Source: Lathyrus oleraceus
Taxonomy: Eukaryota; Streptophyta; Magnoliopsida; Fabales; Fabaceae
Assembly (NCBI RefSeq): GCF_024323335.1
Contig: NC_066584.1
Span: forward strand, 430,318,319-430,382,318
DNA: 64,000 nucleotides
Direction of reading: 5' to 3'
Both the position numbers and the translations under genes were made by a program. Below are positions 1 to 12,734 of the stretch, one piece after another. Position 1 is the first letter of the stretch. Each line of letters opens with the position of its first letter. Under the pieces are notes generated by a model. The model did not search any database, was not told the DNA's origin, and worked only from the letters and a program-made list of their open reading frames with translations.

Positions 1-319
1 ATTTATATGAATGTTGATACCTTAGAAATGAAGCCAGTTTAACAAGTATCAAGATCAATCAGTTTTATTGTGCTTTTTTATAGTTTTGTTAAAGTGGCTT
101 CATTTCTAAGGTATCAACTTTCATATCAATTAGTTACGCGACACTGTTAATCAAAAGAATAGCTTTCAGAAACAGATAAACATTATTGAAATGAAGTAAA
201 AAAAAATAACCTTTTTCATCGGCAGAAGTAGTTCTGTCATCATCAACCACATTCCAATTACTTATTCTTCGAAGGGCTGCGCTGCAATTTGTGACGCTTC
301 TGTTTCCATAAGCACACAT

Positions 320-502
320 TTATATTCTTCTGAGTTCAGACGGAAAGCATTTTGTGATGCTTTTGTTTCTATAAGAACGAGTCCTTATTCTTCTGAGTTC
401 ATACTGAAATCTACCATATACAGTAAAATATCGAGGTTCTTGAGCTTGTGTTGGTGAAGAAGAAGAGGAGCTGACATTGTCGTCTTCGAGGAAGTTCATC
501 AT
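320..502 (-). pseudogene. Minus-arm ORF, truncated
   Basis: Open from an ATG at 502 for 60 codons; a stop cuts the frame at the start of the second RRI repeat. The N-terminus reads THAQ-type with one T-to-Q change (PTQAQEPRYF). Confidence 0.35.
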
Positions 503-907
503 TGTCACTCACCAATAGTATTTTTTGTTTGATGATCTGAGAAATATAGGTTCTTCTTATATAGAAAAAAACCTCAGCGTGTGTATATAATGTGATAAGC
601 ACAAATGGAAAATAATATTTAAACATGTTTGTAATTCTATTAATGTCAAATTTTTCAATAAGTTAAAGATTGTGATTTAAAAAAGTCAATAAATTATAGT
701 CACCCTTGATTTTTTGACTTTTTTAAATCACAATATTTAATTTATTGAAAAATTTAACTTTAATAGAACAACAAACATGTTTAAATATTATTTTCCATTT
801 TCCATTTGTGCTTATCACATTATATAAGAACGTTGAAGTTTTTTTCTATATAAGAAGAACCTACATCTCTCAACCCATCAAGCAAAAAATATTATCGGTG
901 AGTGACA

Positions 908-1156
908 ATGACGAACTTCCTCGAAGATGAAAATCTCATCTCCTCTTCTTCTTCACCAACACATGCTCAAGAGCCTCGAGATTTTATTATATATGGTAGA
1001 TTTCCGTCTAAACACAGAAGAATAAAGACTTGTGCTTGTGCATATAGAAGCATCACAAATTGCATTCCCCCTGAACTTAGAAGAATAAGGACTCGTGCTT
1101 ATGGAAACAAAAGCATCACAAATTGCAGCCCAACCCCCAGAAGAATAAGTAATTAG
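908..1156 (+). CDS. Plus-arm ORF, 82 aa short form
   Basis: Stops after RRISN because the Trp codon TGG of longer copies is TAG here. It has EDENLISS in place of EDDNVSS and one extra residue (TCACAYRS) in the first repeat. Confidence 0.35.
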   Translation: MTNFLEDENLISSSSSPTHAQEPRDFIIYGRFPSKHRRIKTCACAYRSITNCIPPELRRIRTRAYGNKSITNCSPTPRRISN

Positions 1157-1751
1157 AATGTGGTTGATGATGACAGAATTACTTCTGCCAATGAAAAGGG
1201 CTTTTTTTTACTTCATTTTAATAATGTTTATCTGTTTTTTTAAGGTATTATTTTGATTAACAGTGTGGCGTAACTAATTGATATAACTAATTGATATGAA
1301 TGTTGATACCTTAGAAATGCGTAACTAATTGATATGAATGTTGATACCTTAGAAATGAAGTATGAATGTTGATACCTTAGAAATAAAGGCAGTTTCACAA
1401 GTATCAAGATCAATCAGTTTTATTGTGCTTTTTTTATAGTTTTGTTAAAGTGGCTTTATTTCTAAGGTATCAACATTTATATAAATTAGTTACGCGACAC
1501 TGTTAATCAAAAGAATAGCTTTCAGAAACAGATAAACATTATTGAAATGAAGTAAAAAAAAAACCTTTTTCATCGGCAAAAGTAGTTATGTCATCATCAA
1601 CCACATTCCAATTACTTATTCTTCGGGGGGCTGGGGTGCAATTTGTGATGCTTCTGTTTCCATAAGCCCGCGTTGTTATTCTTCTGAGTTCAGACAGAAT
1701 GCAATTTGTGATGCTTCTGTTTCTATAAGAACGAGTCCATATTCTTCTGAA

Positions 1752-1856
1752 TTAATACTGAAATCTACCATATACAATAAAATCTCGAGGTTCTTGAGCA
1801 TGTGTTGGTGAAGAAGAAGAAGAGCTGACATTGACGTCTTCAAGGAAGTCTGTCAT
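1752..1856 (-). pseudogene. Minus-arm ORF, truncated at 34 aa
   Basis: ATG at 1856 reads MTDFLEDVNV and stops at TAA before the first RRI repeat. Confidence 0.35.
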
Positions 1857-2196
1857 TCTCACTCACCAATAGTATTTTTTGTTTGATGGGCTGAGAGATG
1901 TAGGTTCTTCTTATATAGAAAAAAACCTCAGCGTGTGAATATAATGTGATAAGCACAAATGGAAAATAATATTTAAACATGTTTATAATCACCCTTGATT
2001 TTTTGACTTTTTTTAATCACAATATTTAATTTATTGAAAAATTTAACTTTAATAGAACAACAAACATGTTTAAATATTATATTCCATTTTCCATTTGTGC
2101 TTATCACTTTATATAAGAACGTTGAAGTTTTTTTCTATATAAGAAGAACCTACATCTCTCAACCCATTAAACAAAAAATACTATTGGTGAGTGACA

Positions 2197-2544
2197 ATGA
2201 CGAACTTCCTCGAAGATGACAATGTCATCTCCTCTTCTTCTTCACCAACACATGCTCAAGAGCCTCGAGATTTTACTGTATATGGTAGATTTCCGTCTAA
2301 ACACAGAAGAATAAAAACTTGTGCTTATGGATATAGAAGCATCACAAATTGCATTCCCCCTAGACTTAGAAGAATAAGGACTCGTGCTTATGGAAACAAA
2401 AGCATCACAAATTGCAGCCCAACCCCTAGAAGAATAAGTAATTTGAATGTGGTTGATGATGACAGAATTACTTCTGCCAATGAAAATGGATTTTTTTACT
2501 TCATTTTAATAATGATTATCTGTTTTTTAAAGATATTATTTTGA
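2197..2544 (+). CDS. Plus-arm ORF, 115 aa
   Basis: Full-length form ending in a hydrophobic tail. Its promoter centre is reduced: about 65 bp corresponding to one side of the central inverted repeat is absent near 1981-1990. Confidence 0.38.
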   Translation: MTNFLEDDNVISSSSSPTHAQEPRDFTVYGRFPSKHRRIKTCAYGYRSITNCIPPRLRRIRTRAYGNKSITNCSPTPRRISNLNVVDDDRITSANENGFFYFILIMIICFLKILF

Positions 2545-3074
2545 TTAACAGTGTGGCGTAACTAATTGATATAACTAATTGATATGAATGTTGATACCTT
2601 AGAAATGCGTAACTAATTGATATGAATGTTGATACCTTAGAAATGAAGTATGAACATTGATACCTTAGAAATGAAGCCAGTTTAACAAGTATCAAGATCA
2701 ATCAGTTTTATTGTGCTTTTTTTTATAGTTTTGTTAAAGTGACTTCATTTCTAAGGTATCAACATTCATATCAATTAGTTACGCGACACTGTTAATCAAA
2801 AGAATAGCTTTCAGAAACAGATAAACATTATTGAAATGAAGTAAAAAAAATAACCTTTTTCATCGGCAGAAGTAGTTCTGTCATCATCAACCACATTCTA
2901 ATTACTTATTCTTTGGGGGGCTGGGCTGCAATTTGTGATGCTTCTGTTTCCATAAGCACGCGTTCTTATTCTTCTGAGTTCAGACGTAAAGCAATTTGTG
3001 ATGCTTCTGTTACTATAAGAACGAGTCCTTATTCTTATGAGTTCAGACTGAAATCTACCATATACAGTAAAATC

Positions 3075-3146
3075 TCAAGGATCTTGAGCATGTGTTAGTG
3101 AAGAAGAAGAGGAGCTGACATTGTCGTCTTCGAGGAAGTTCGTCAT
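3075..3146 (-). pseudogene. Minus-arm ORF, truncated at 23 aa
   Basis: TGA replaces the CGA (Arg) codon of other copies right after THAQDP, a C-to-T change in a CpG. Confidence 0.35.
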
Positions 3147-3550
3147 TGTCACTCACCAATAGTATTTTTTGTTTGATGGGATGAGAGATGTAGGTTCTTC
3201 TTATATAGAAAAAAACCCCAGCGTGTGTATATAATGTGATAAGCACAAATGGAAAATAATATTTAAACATGTTTGTAATTCTATTAAAGTCATATTTTTC
3301 AATAAGTATAAGATTTTGATTAAAAAAAGTCAATTTATTATAGTCACCCTTGATTTTTTGACTTTTTTAATCACAATATTTAATTTATTGAAAAATTTAA
3401 CTTTAATAGAACAACAAACATGTTTAAATATTATATTGCATTTTCCATTTGTGCTTATCACATTATATAAGAGCGTTGAAGTTTTTTTCTATATAAGAAG
3501 AACCTACATCTCTCAACCCATCAAACAAAAAATACTATTGGTGAGTGACA

Positions 3551-3883
3551 ATGACGAACTTCCTCGAAGACGACAACGTCAGCTTCTCTTCTTCTTCACC
3601 AACACATGCTCAAGAGCCTCGAGATTTTACTGTATATGGTAGATTTCCGTCTAAACACAGAAGAATAAAGACTTGTGCTTGTGGATATAGAAGCGTCACA
3701 AATTGCATTCCCCATGAACTTAGAAGAATAAGGACTCGTGCTTATGGAAACAAAAGCATCACAAATTGCAGCCCAACCCCCAGAAGAATAAGTAATTGGA
3801 ATGTGGTTGATGATGACAGAATTACTTCTGCCAATGAAATGGGATTTTTTTACTTCATTTTAATAATGTTTATCTGTTTTTGA
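3551..3883 (+). CDS. Plus-arm ORF, 110 aa
   Basis: Full-length form with SFSSSS in the serine run and ending ILIMFICF. The solo LTR is inserted about 220 bp downstream. Confidence 0.38.
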   Translation: MTNFLEDDNVSFSSSSPTHAQEPRDFTVYGRFPSKHRRIKTCACGYRSVTNCIPHELRRIRTRAYGNKSITNCSPTPRRISNWNVVDDDRITSANEMGFFYFILIMFICF

Positions 3884-4103
3884 AAGATATTATTTTGATT
3901 AACAGTGTGGCGTAACTAATTGATATAACTAATTGATATGAATGTTGATACCTTAGAAATGCGTAACTAATTGATATGAATGTTGATACCTTAGAAATGA
4001 AGTATGAATGTTGATACCTTAGAAATGAAGCCAGTTTAACAAGGATCAAGATCAATCAGTTTTATTGTGCTTTTTTTATAGTTTTGTTAAAGTGGCTTCA
4101 TTT

Positions 4104-4108
4104 CTAGG
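4104..4108. repeat. Target-site duplication of solo LTR, left (CTAGG)
   Basis: CTAGG directly before TGTAGCGG; the same five bases follow the other end at 9634-9638. Confidence 0.9.
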
Positions 4109-7100
4109 TGTAGCGGTGTATTCGTCGCTATATGATTTATTGATTAAACCATAAGCAAAGCATACAAATAAATCGAGTCGCCACCGCACTTTTATTTATC
4201 CAAAGGATTGGCTAAAAAGCGAACAAAAGCCTAAGAAGTTTTACACATAGAAAGCTAATGAAAAGATTAGAGATCGGGGTAAGGGGTAAATTACGCAATG
4301 GGAAGGTGTTAGGCACCCAAAACATCCTAGGTACTCCTTGGGAGCCCTTTTCACACTTGTTGAATGAAAAATGTTATTTGTTTTGAAATATTTATTGTGC
4401 AAACATGAATGGGATGATGAGAAAAAAATGTTCAATTTATTATTTTTGTGTTTGAACGGATGAACCCGTTGCCTACGTACCTTTCCATGAAAAGGTAAAG
4501 GATCAAAACGCCGTAGTTCGGCTAAAAGATTTCCAAATTATTAGTGGGTTCATTTTAAAACAAGAGCACTAAGGCTTTTCCTTCTCAACGGGAGAAAACT
4601 CAACCAAGACCAACAATCCACCATGCAAGGATAGCTTCAACATACTAGTGAGGGGTTAACCCTATAATAAGTATGGAAGACTTACAATCAACTCACTAAG
4701 GATGTGGTGAGATTTACATCAACCACTATGAGAATTGAAACCTATGGCTAATGTATGAAAACATATCAACAATGGACAAAGCCACAAAACAATTGAATGG
4801 GTGAAGTTAATTGATTATGAGTATTCACAAAAGGATGGTCAAAGTATGATTAAGATTCAACTCAGAAAGAAGTGTTATCAAATGTGAAATCTGAAAATCA
4901 AGGACTTAAGGTCCAGGTTTCTAATTTGAAAAGAGATGAAAATGTTTGCACAATAGTTCAAAGTTCTTGAAATCAACATGTGAAAAGGGATTTAGAATCA
5001 GAAGGATGTGATGAAGGAGTGTAAAACTTCTCAGAAATTCACCTCTTGAAATCATATAGAAGATGATTCAGGTGTGTCCCTTGGAATGAGGCAACAATGC
5101 AAGTAAGCAAATAAAAAGCAAGGTGATACCGGATGCCAATCAATGGACTTACGCCAATCTCACAAACAAAGGCGGATATCGGATACCAATAAATGGATTT
5201 ACACCAATCTCCTAAAGCAAAACAATGATACCGGATGCCAATAAATGGACTTATACCAATCTCACAAAGCAAAATAAACAAAGATACTAGATGCCAATAA
5301 ATGGTCTTACTCCAATCCCTCAAAACAAAACAAAACATGGATATCAGATGCCAATCTATCTGGACTTATTCCAATCTCCACAAGATGATCATAGGAATAC
5401 AAATGCCAACAACATGGACTTACAATTGAATCCTCACATACAACAAACAAAAGCAATAAGCAAATAGGATACAAGTGGCCCACAACATGGTCTTATACTC
5501 AATCCTTTCCAAATCATAGGAACAATGGCCAACAACTGGGCTTACAACTGATTCCTCAATGGAAAATCAAAGATGTCACAAAGATATGAAATGATGATCA
5601 TGCAATAATGAACAATTAATGATGATAAATGCACAAAGGCACACAAGCAAACATGTACAAATGGATCAAGCCATCAATCAAACAAAGTCAAATAGCACAC
5701 ACTATACACAAGCAATTAGGCTCAAGCAAGGGTTAGACTTTAAAGTCAACTGGAATGGGGTGATGGTGCTCTTAACCTTAACATTGAGAGTTAAGGTGAA
5801 GCAGATGAAAGGATATGAGGGGTGTGCCTCATGCTCTTATCCCTGGTCAGGGAGAGCTTCAAATGATAGAAGGTGTGGGAGTTCAGAAAGTTGGAACTCT
5901 CTCCACAAGTTAATGACTCTATAGATCTTGGGTTAAGATCCACAATGCTACAACATGTAATGTGAGCAAAGGGATGACACACAGAATAGTAGGAGATGGA
6001 CTACACATCTCTTCTATCTACCAATTGCCTTGTCAAAGGACTTTTCCTGCTTGGGGACAAAGATAAACAATCACAAACATTGCCTCTTAAGGAGGACTTC
6101 AGACAGGTGACTGGCCAAGTAACAGGCCAGGTCTTCCAGACTACATGAAGAAGAGAAAGTATACCTAATTGGTTAAGCAACCAAGCAAAAGCAAGTTCAA
6201 AATGAACTTAAGCAACTAATGTACCTGAAATCAATCCAACTCAATCAGTATACAAGTCACAAAAGTCAAACAGATAAACCAACAGTCAACAGACAATACA
6301 ATCAAACAATCAAGGCTACATTGTGCAAAGCACAAGCTCAACTCAAATGAGCTAAGAACAACCTACAAAATAGCTCAAGGTTAGTCCATAACAATCAAAT
6401 AAACCAACTCAAGCCATGTGAATTAATCTCCTTAAAGCCATATGCTTCTTAACCTGAAAACAAACTCAAACATGAGAGGCAAACCCTTAGGCCAAGGCCT
6501 AGGGTCAAAGAAAGAGCAATGGACCAAAACAGAACATGAAAATTTACAAGAATCAAGATTAATCAAATAAGAACATCATCCAAGTGGTCCCATACCAAAA
6601 CTATGCACCAAATCCATTTCACAAAGCAACTAGGGCAAAGCATGCACATTGGAACCTCATAGAGGCAAACAGAATGAACCAACTTAAATCAAATCAAAAA
6701 TGGCTCAATAAATTCCAAGAAAAATCATGCCTAAACAGAACACATCAAAGGATCAACACACCAAAAATCATGGCATTTGGATAAGTAGAAGCATGTCAAT
6801 TAAAATCAACAAGTCAAGGTAAGCATAAACAAGCTCAAACAAGACCACAAATGGTGTATCAACTTAAGGCAATCCTAAAACAGAAATGACATAAGATAAA
6901 TGAACCAAACCAAAGCCATGATACACTTCAACATGTTAAGAATCAATGTACAAAATTTCAAGCTCATATGATAAGGCACAAGAATTTCACAAATCATGGA
7001 AGTCCAACACTCAACAAAAGTTCACAAATGACCAAAAAGCAAAGAAAATCTCAAACAAATTGGAAATGGATCCAAAAATTCTACAAAAACTCATGCTCAA

Positions 7101-9633
7101 ACTAGACATCCAGAAGTGTCATCATGCAAAAATTCAGATCATTTGGCAAATGAATGGCATGGTAAATAAAATCAGCAAATTGGACAAGAAATGGTGTGAC
7201 AAACATTGTCACACCTTCATTAATCACATCATATCTCAACATCCAGAAATGAAAAAAATGCAAACTATATACCAAAATGACCAAGAATGAGTCTAGTTTA
7301 TGCATGTCAATTTTCAGCTTCATTGGATTAAGCATCACCATTTCACAACCAAAATAGCAAGCAAAGTGCAAGAAAACACATGTAAACATAAACCCTAGGC
7401 AATTTTAAAATCCAACCGAGCACAAATCTTGGAAAAATATCCATAAAATAGAAGACATGATAAGGATCATTGTGCAAAAAATTTCATGTGATTTGGATGC
7501 ATATTTTTAGAGTTATGATTTTTTAAATGAAAAGAAAAATAAAAAAAACATGAAATAAGGCATATGAACATGATAAGCATAATTGAATAAAATGCCAAAA
7601 GCCAAAATGAAAATTCTGGAAGCCAGATTCGAAGCATGTATGAATTTGAATTATGCGTGCCACTGAATGAAATGCTCCGTTTCATTAATCAGATGTGGCA
7701 AGGCGCTTCAATCTGAACCAATCACAAGGCCATGTGTGTGCTGACGTGGACCAACGCATGAATAGAAACAAGAAAACACATGCAAGCACGGCTCATGAAG
7801 ATCAAAATGGATCTGGAAATCAAAACCCTAACGAACTCATGCACATTCATCATGTTCATCAACATCAAGATCCAATCATCACAGAAATTCACAAAACATA
7901 TATCATTCGAATCATCTTGCATCACACATCAATAATCCAGCATCAATTTAACCTAATTCTAAACATGTTCAAAGATTCAAGCGAAGAAAGTTCCACATGT
8001 CAACATTCAAATCATGATAACTTCCTTAATATTGCACGAAATCAACAGATCTAAAGCTCAGTGTGACCTACATTCCAAGATCTACAAGATGCACATGATA
8101 ATTTCATCAATTAGAGCAATCGAAAACTAACCTCTATGAAGATGCAGAGCTGGAATCGCGCTTCTCAAGTCCTGGAAGTGTGAAACAGATGCTCTACCAA
8201 GCTTGAATGAATGAATAGAGGCAAGGTTTCAGCTCAACAATGCTTGATTCTTCTTGAAATCTCAACTGCCATGGAAATGCACAAGGTTCAACAGCTGCGA
8301 TTCTTCAAGAATTCTTCACAATCTTGCTTCAACAGATCTTCAACTATGCCTGTAGAAGATGAATGAACCAAGAAAAAAGCAAAAGCTACCAAGAAAATTG
8401 ATGAAAAAGTTGAGAGAATTTGAGATGAAATTTTTTGGATCTGAGTTTGTGAAGTTGTTGTTGTGAATTTCTGTTATGATTAGCTTTATATATCATGTAC
8501 TAATGAAGCTCTTAATCATGTTTAGCCAAAACCCCAAGGATTAGTGAAATGGAATGATTTATGCAATTTGGCCAAAACACCCTTATGCATATGCAAGGCA
8601 ATGGAACAGTGCGAATTTCACTTGAAACAAGTCTTAAAATCTGTTTTGAGGCAAATGGAATTGGTTTGAAATGGAAATAATGCATACTTTTCAAATTCAC
8701 ACTTTCCCACCAAAATTCAAAATGAAATCAAGTGAAAAATGCACTTTTTTTGGGATGAGTTTTAATGAAATGTGATGCATGATTATGATAGTGCACATCA
8801 AGAGAAAATTGCTCCAAAAAGAAACACATGATTTGGCCATTTGGTGCAAAAGTTATGCTAGCTTGAAGTTCAAAAATCCTTGACAATGATTTGATCATAA
8901 CTTGCCAACCACAAATGAGAAATTGATGTTCTTGGACTTTTTGGAAAGGTGAGAGCAAGATCTTCAACTTTCATGTTGGACAAAATTTCATTTGAAGCTT
9001 TCTTGATGATGTAAATTTGAGGAGAAGACCTTTCCATTTTTGGCAGTTTGAAATTACAGGTCACTTACTATTTTTGGAAACTTTTCATCTGACCTCAAAT
9101 CCTTCAATGATGATGTTTGAAATGTCAAATGAGACTTGTATGGACATGAATGAGGTCTCTCTAACCATCTCCCACCATCAAATCCCTGATTTTATGCACA
9201 ATTGACCACAGTTGACTTTGCTAGGGTTTTGGTTGACTGAACAATGCTTTGATGAATTTCAAGCCTCTACCACTTGAGATCTTGATTCCAAATGATATCA
9301 CAACTCATATGAACTCTTGATGAATAATCATGGTGCCCAAATTCTCAAGAATGGCCACCATCTATTGCTCAATGGCTGACTTTGACTGTCTTGACCTAGT
9401 GTTGCTTCATCTGCAAGTAACAAGGTTAGATGACATATTTTTGTACTTTTGGTTAGTAAACAAATGAAAAGCAATGATATACAAATGCAATACATGCTTG
9501 GTGATCAAGAATCACACTCACAAGATAACCCACCCACAAGGAAAGAGACAAAGGTGCACAATGATCCTTGAGGCAATGATATGATATGATATGATGCCCT
9601 GAGGGATCTTAGGGACAAAATTGGGGTCTTACA
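4109..9633 (-). mobile_element. Solo LTR of an Ogre-type Ty3/gypsy retrotransposon
   Basis: A 5,525 bp block that begins TGTAGCGG and ends GTCTTACA, flanked by CTAGG on both sides, with no internal domain, primer-binding site or second LTR. Reverse orientation is shown by similarity to the reverse complement of the LTRs at 36246 and 49917: the AAGAGGCAATGTTTGTGATTG block (40247-40261 region) appears inverted near 6070-6090, and the GATAAATAA...CGGTGGCG end block appears inverted near 4170-4200. Read on the minus strand it starts TGTAAGACCCC. It is a different family member from the complete element, since length and sequence differ widely. Such structures arise by unequal recombination between the two LTRs of one element. 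The short open frames inside are not convincing genes. Confidence 0.9.
5124..5395. repeat. Minisatellite inside the solo LTR
   Basis: About five imperfect copies of a 51-57 bp unit starting at 5124, 5175, 5227, 5283 and 5340. Each has GATACCGGATGCCAAT followed by a variant of AATGGACTTA and CCAATCTC. The copies have diverged, so it is not a recent expansion. Confidence 0.8.
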
Positions 9634-9638
9634 CTAGG
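9634..9638. repeat. Target-site duplication of solo LTR, right (CTAGG)
   Basis: Second copy of CTAGG, continuing into GTATCAAC of the interrupted satellite unit. Confidence 0.9.
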
Positions 9639-9924
9639 GTATCAACATTCATATCAATTAGTTACGCGACCCTGTTAATCAAAAGAATAGCTTTCAGAAA
9701 CAGATCAACATTATTGAAATGAAGTAAAAAAAATAACCTTTTTCATCGGCAGAAGTAGTTCTGTCATCATCAACCATATTCTAATTACTTATTCTTCGGG
9801 GGGCTGGGCTGCAATTTGTGATGCTTCTGTTTCCATAAGCACGCGTTCTTATTCTTCTGAGTTCAGACGGAAAGCAATTTGTGATGCTTCTGTTACTATA
9901 AGAACGAGTCCTTATTCTACTGAG

Positions 9925-10029
9925 TTAAGACTGAAATCTACCATATACAGTAAAATCTCGAGGATCTTGAGCATGTGTTAGTGAAGAAGAAGAGGAGCTG
10001 ACATTGTCGTCTTCGAGGAAGTTCGTCAT
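9925..10029 (-). pseudogene. Minus-arm ORF, truncated at 34 aa
   Basis: Reads to VYGRFQS and then meets TAA, where other copies continue into the first RRI repeat. Confidence 0.35.
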
Positions 10030-10433
10030 TGTCACTCACCAATAGTATTTTTTGTTTGATGGGATGAGAGATGTAGGTTCTTCTTATATAGAAAAAAACC
10101 CCAGCGTGTGTATATAATGTGATAAGCACAATTGGAAAATAATATTTAAACATGTTTGTAATTCTATTAAAGTCAAATTTTTCAATAAGTTAAAGATTGT
10201 GATTAAAAAAAGTCTATTTATTATAATCACCCTTGATTTTTTGACTTTTTTAATCACAATATTTAATTTATTGAAAAATTTAACTTTAATAGAACAACAA
10301 ACATGTTTAAATATTATATTCCATTTTCCATTTGTGCTTATCACATTATATAAGAACATTGATGTTTTTTTCTATATAAGAAGAACCTACATCTCTCAAC
10401 CCATCAAACAAAAAATACTATTGGTGAGTGACA

Positions 10434-10682
10434 ATGACGAACTTCCTCGAAGACGACAATGTCAGCTTCTCTTCTTCTTCACCAACACATGCTCAAGAGC
10501 CTCGAGATTTTACTATATATGGTAGATTTCCGTGTAAACACAGAAGAATAAAGACTTGTGCTTGTGGATATAGAAGCATCACAAATTGCATTCCCCATGA
10601 ACTTAGAAGAATAAGGACTCGTGCTTATGGAAACAAAAGCATCACAAATTGCAGCCCAACCCCCAGAAGAATAAGTAATTAG
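10434..10682 (+). CDS. Plus-arm ORF, 82 aa short form
   Basis: Ends after RRISN because TAG stands where longer copies have TGG. Contains FPCKH in place of FPSKH. Confidence 0.36.
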   Translation: MTNFLEDDNVSFSSSSPTHAQEPRDFTIYGRFPCKHRRIKTCACGYRSITNCIPHELRRIRTRAYGNKSITNCSPTPRRISN

Positions 10683-11133
10683 AATGTGGTTGATGATGAC
10701 AGAATTACTTCTGCCAATGAAAAGGGATTTTTTTACTTCATTTTAGTAATGTTTATCTGTTTTTGAAAGATATTATTTTGATTAACAGTGTGGCGTAACT
10801 AATTGATATAACTAATTTATATGAAGTTTGATACCTTAGAAATGCGTAACTAATTGATATGAATGTTGATACCTTAGAAATGAAGTATGAATGTTGATAC
10901 CTTAGAAATGAAGCTAGTTTAACAAGGATCAAGATCAATCAGTTTTATTGTGCTTTTTTTATAGTTTTGTTAAAGTGGCTTCATTTCTAGGGTATCAACA
11001 TTCATATCAATTAGTTACGCGACACTGTTAATCAAAAGAATAGCTTTCAGAAACAGATAAACATTATTGAAATGAAGTAAAAAAAATAACCTTTTTCATC
11101 GGCAGAAGTAGTTCTGCCATCATCATCCACATT

Positions 11134-11382
11134 CTAATTACTTATTCTTCGGGGGGCTGGGCTGCAATTTGTGATGCTTCTGTTTCCATAAGCACGCGTT
11201 CTTATTCTTCTGAGTTCAGACGGAAAGCAATATGTGATGCTTCTGTTACTATAAGAACGAGTCCTTATTCTTCTGAGTTCAGACTGAAATCTACCATATA
11301 CAGTAAAGTCTCGAGGATCTTGAGCATGTGTTAGTGAAGAAGAAGAGGAGCTGACATTGTCGTCTTCGAGGAAGTTCGTCAT
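11134..11382 (-). CDS. Minus-arm ORF, 82 aa short form
   Basis: Ends after RRISN at TAG. Has THAQDPRDF and FQSELRRIRTRSYSN; this LTHAQDP subtype is confined to the left third of the window. Confidence 0.36.
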   Translation of the reverse strand: MTNFLEDDNVSSSSSSLTHAQDPRDFTVYGRFQSELRRIRTRSYSNRSITYCFPSELRRIRTRAYGNRSITNCSPAPRRISN

Positions 11383-11787
11383 TGTCACTCACCAATAGTA
11401 TTTTTTGTTTGATGGGATGAGAGATGCAGGTTCTTCTTATATAGAAAAAAAACCCCAGCGTGTGTATATAATGTGATAAGCACAAATGGAAAATAATATT
11501 TAAACATGTTTGTAATTCTATTAAAGTCAAATTTTTCAATAAGTTAAAGATTGTGATTAAAAAAAGTCTATTTATTATAATCACCCTTGATTTTTTGACT
11601 TTTTTAATCACAATATTTAATTTATTGAAAAATTTAACTTTAATAGAACAACAAACATGTTTAAATATTATATTCCATTTTCCATTTGTGCTTATCACAT
11701 TATATAAGAACATTGAAGTTTTTTTCTATATAAGAAGAACCTACATCTCTCAACCCATCAAACAAAAAATACTATTGGTGAGTGACA

Positions 11788-11943
11788 ATGACGAACTTCC
11801 TCGAAGACGACAATGTCAGCTTCTCTTCTTCTTCACCAACACATGCTCAAGAGCCTCGAGATTTTACTATATATGGTAGATTTCCGTCTAAACACAGAAG
11901 AATAAAGACTTGTGCTTGTGGATATAGAAGCATCACAAATTGA
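11788..11943 (+). pseudogene. Plus-arm ORF, truncated at 51 aa
   Basis: The Cys codon TGC of SITNC is TGA (11941-11943), ending the frame in the first repeat. A C is also missing just after it, as in the next two units. Confidence 0.36.
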
Positions 11944-12485
11944 ATTCCCCTGAACTTAGAAGAATAAGGACTCGTGCTTATGGAAACAAAAGCATCACAA
12001 ATTGCAGCCCAACCCCCAGAAGAATAAGTAATTAGAATGTGGTTGATGATGACAGAATTACTTCTGCCAGTGAAAAGGGATTTTTTTACTTCATTTTAAT
12101 AATGTTTATCTATTTTTGAAAGATATTATTTTGATTAACAGTGTGGCGTAACAAATTGATATAACTAATTGATATGATTGTTGATACCTTAGAAATGCGT
12201 AACTAATTGATATGAATGTTGATACCTTAGAAATGAAGTATGGACGTTGATACCTTAGAAATGAAGCCAGTTTAACAAGTATCAAGATCAATCAGTTTTA
12301 TTGTGCTTTTTTATAGTTTTGTTAAAGTGGCTTCATTTCTAGGGTATCAACATTCATCTTAATTAGTTACGTGACTTTGTTAATCAAAAGAATAGCTTTC
12401 AGAAACAGATAAACATTATTGAAATGAAGTAAAAAAAATAACCTTTTTCATCGGCAGAAGTAGTTCTGTCATCATCAACCACATT

Positions 12486-12734
12486 CTAATTACTTATTCT
12501 TCGGGGGGCTGGGCTGCAATTTGTGATGCTTCTGTTTCCATAAGCACGCGTTCTTATTCTTCTGAGTTCAGACGGAAAGCAATTTGTGATGCTTGTGTTT
12601 CTATAAGAACGAGTCCTTATTCTTCTGAGTTCAGACTGAAATCTACCATATACAGTAAAATCTCGAGGATCTTGAGCATGTGTTAGTGAAGAAGAAGAGG
12701 AGCTGACATTGTCGTCTTCGAGGAAGTTCGTCAT
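12486..12734 (-). CDS. Minus-arm ORF, 82 aa short form
   Basis: Same protein as the copies at 13836 and 15186, part of the nearly identical run of units from 12414 on. Confidence 0.36.
   Translation of the reverse strand: MTNFLEDDNVSSSSSSLTHAQDPRDFTVYGRFQSELRRIRTRSYRNTSITNCFPSELRRIRTRAYGNRSITNCSPAPRRISN

Larger units (their letters stand above)
1..4108. repeat. Palindromic 1.35-kb satellite array, segment 1
   Basis: First stretch of the tandem array. Taking one conserved landmark (CATTATTGAA, just after the minus-arm ORF end), copies lie at 181, 1538 and 2826. The 1538-2826 unit is only 1,288 bp because about 65 bp of the central palindrome is missing near 1981. Each unit holds a minus-strand ORF arm, an AT-rich centre, a plus-strand ORF arm and a junction palindrome. 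The segment ends where the solo LTR is inserted, inside a junction palindrome. Confidence 0.93.

Noticed and set aside
411..626. Minus-strand frames starting MFKYYFPFVLITLYTH in many units
   Set aside because: Mirror image of the same promoter region on the other arm, overlapping the real ORF start in another frame.
745..930. Recurrent 61-108 codon frame (KNLTLIEQQTCLNIIFHF...) upstream of each plus ORF
   Set aside because: It begins at TTG or other non-ATG codons and runs straight through both TATA boxes and the predicted start region, so it is promoter DNA read as protein. It recurs only because the units are alike.
3870..4055. Repeated frame MILILVKLASFLRYQ... in junctions
   Set aside because: Antisense reading of the TGAATGTTGATACCTTAG minisatellite; open because the repeat lacks stops in that frame.
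5039..9205. Short frames inside the solo LTR
   Set aside because: 60-119 codons, both strands, low-complexity composition, no known domain; LTR sequence.
9570..9600. ATATG microsatellite near the solo LTR end
   Set aside because: Only three to four copies; not informative.
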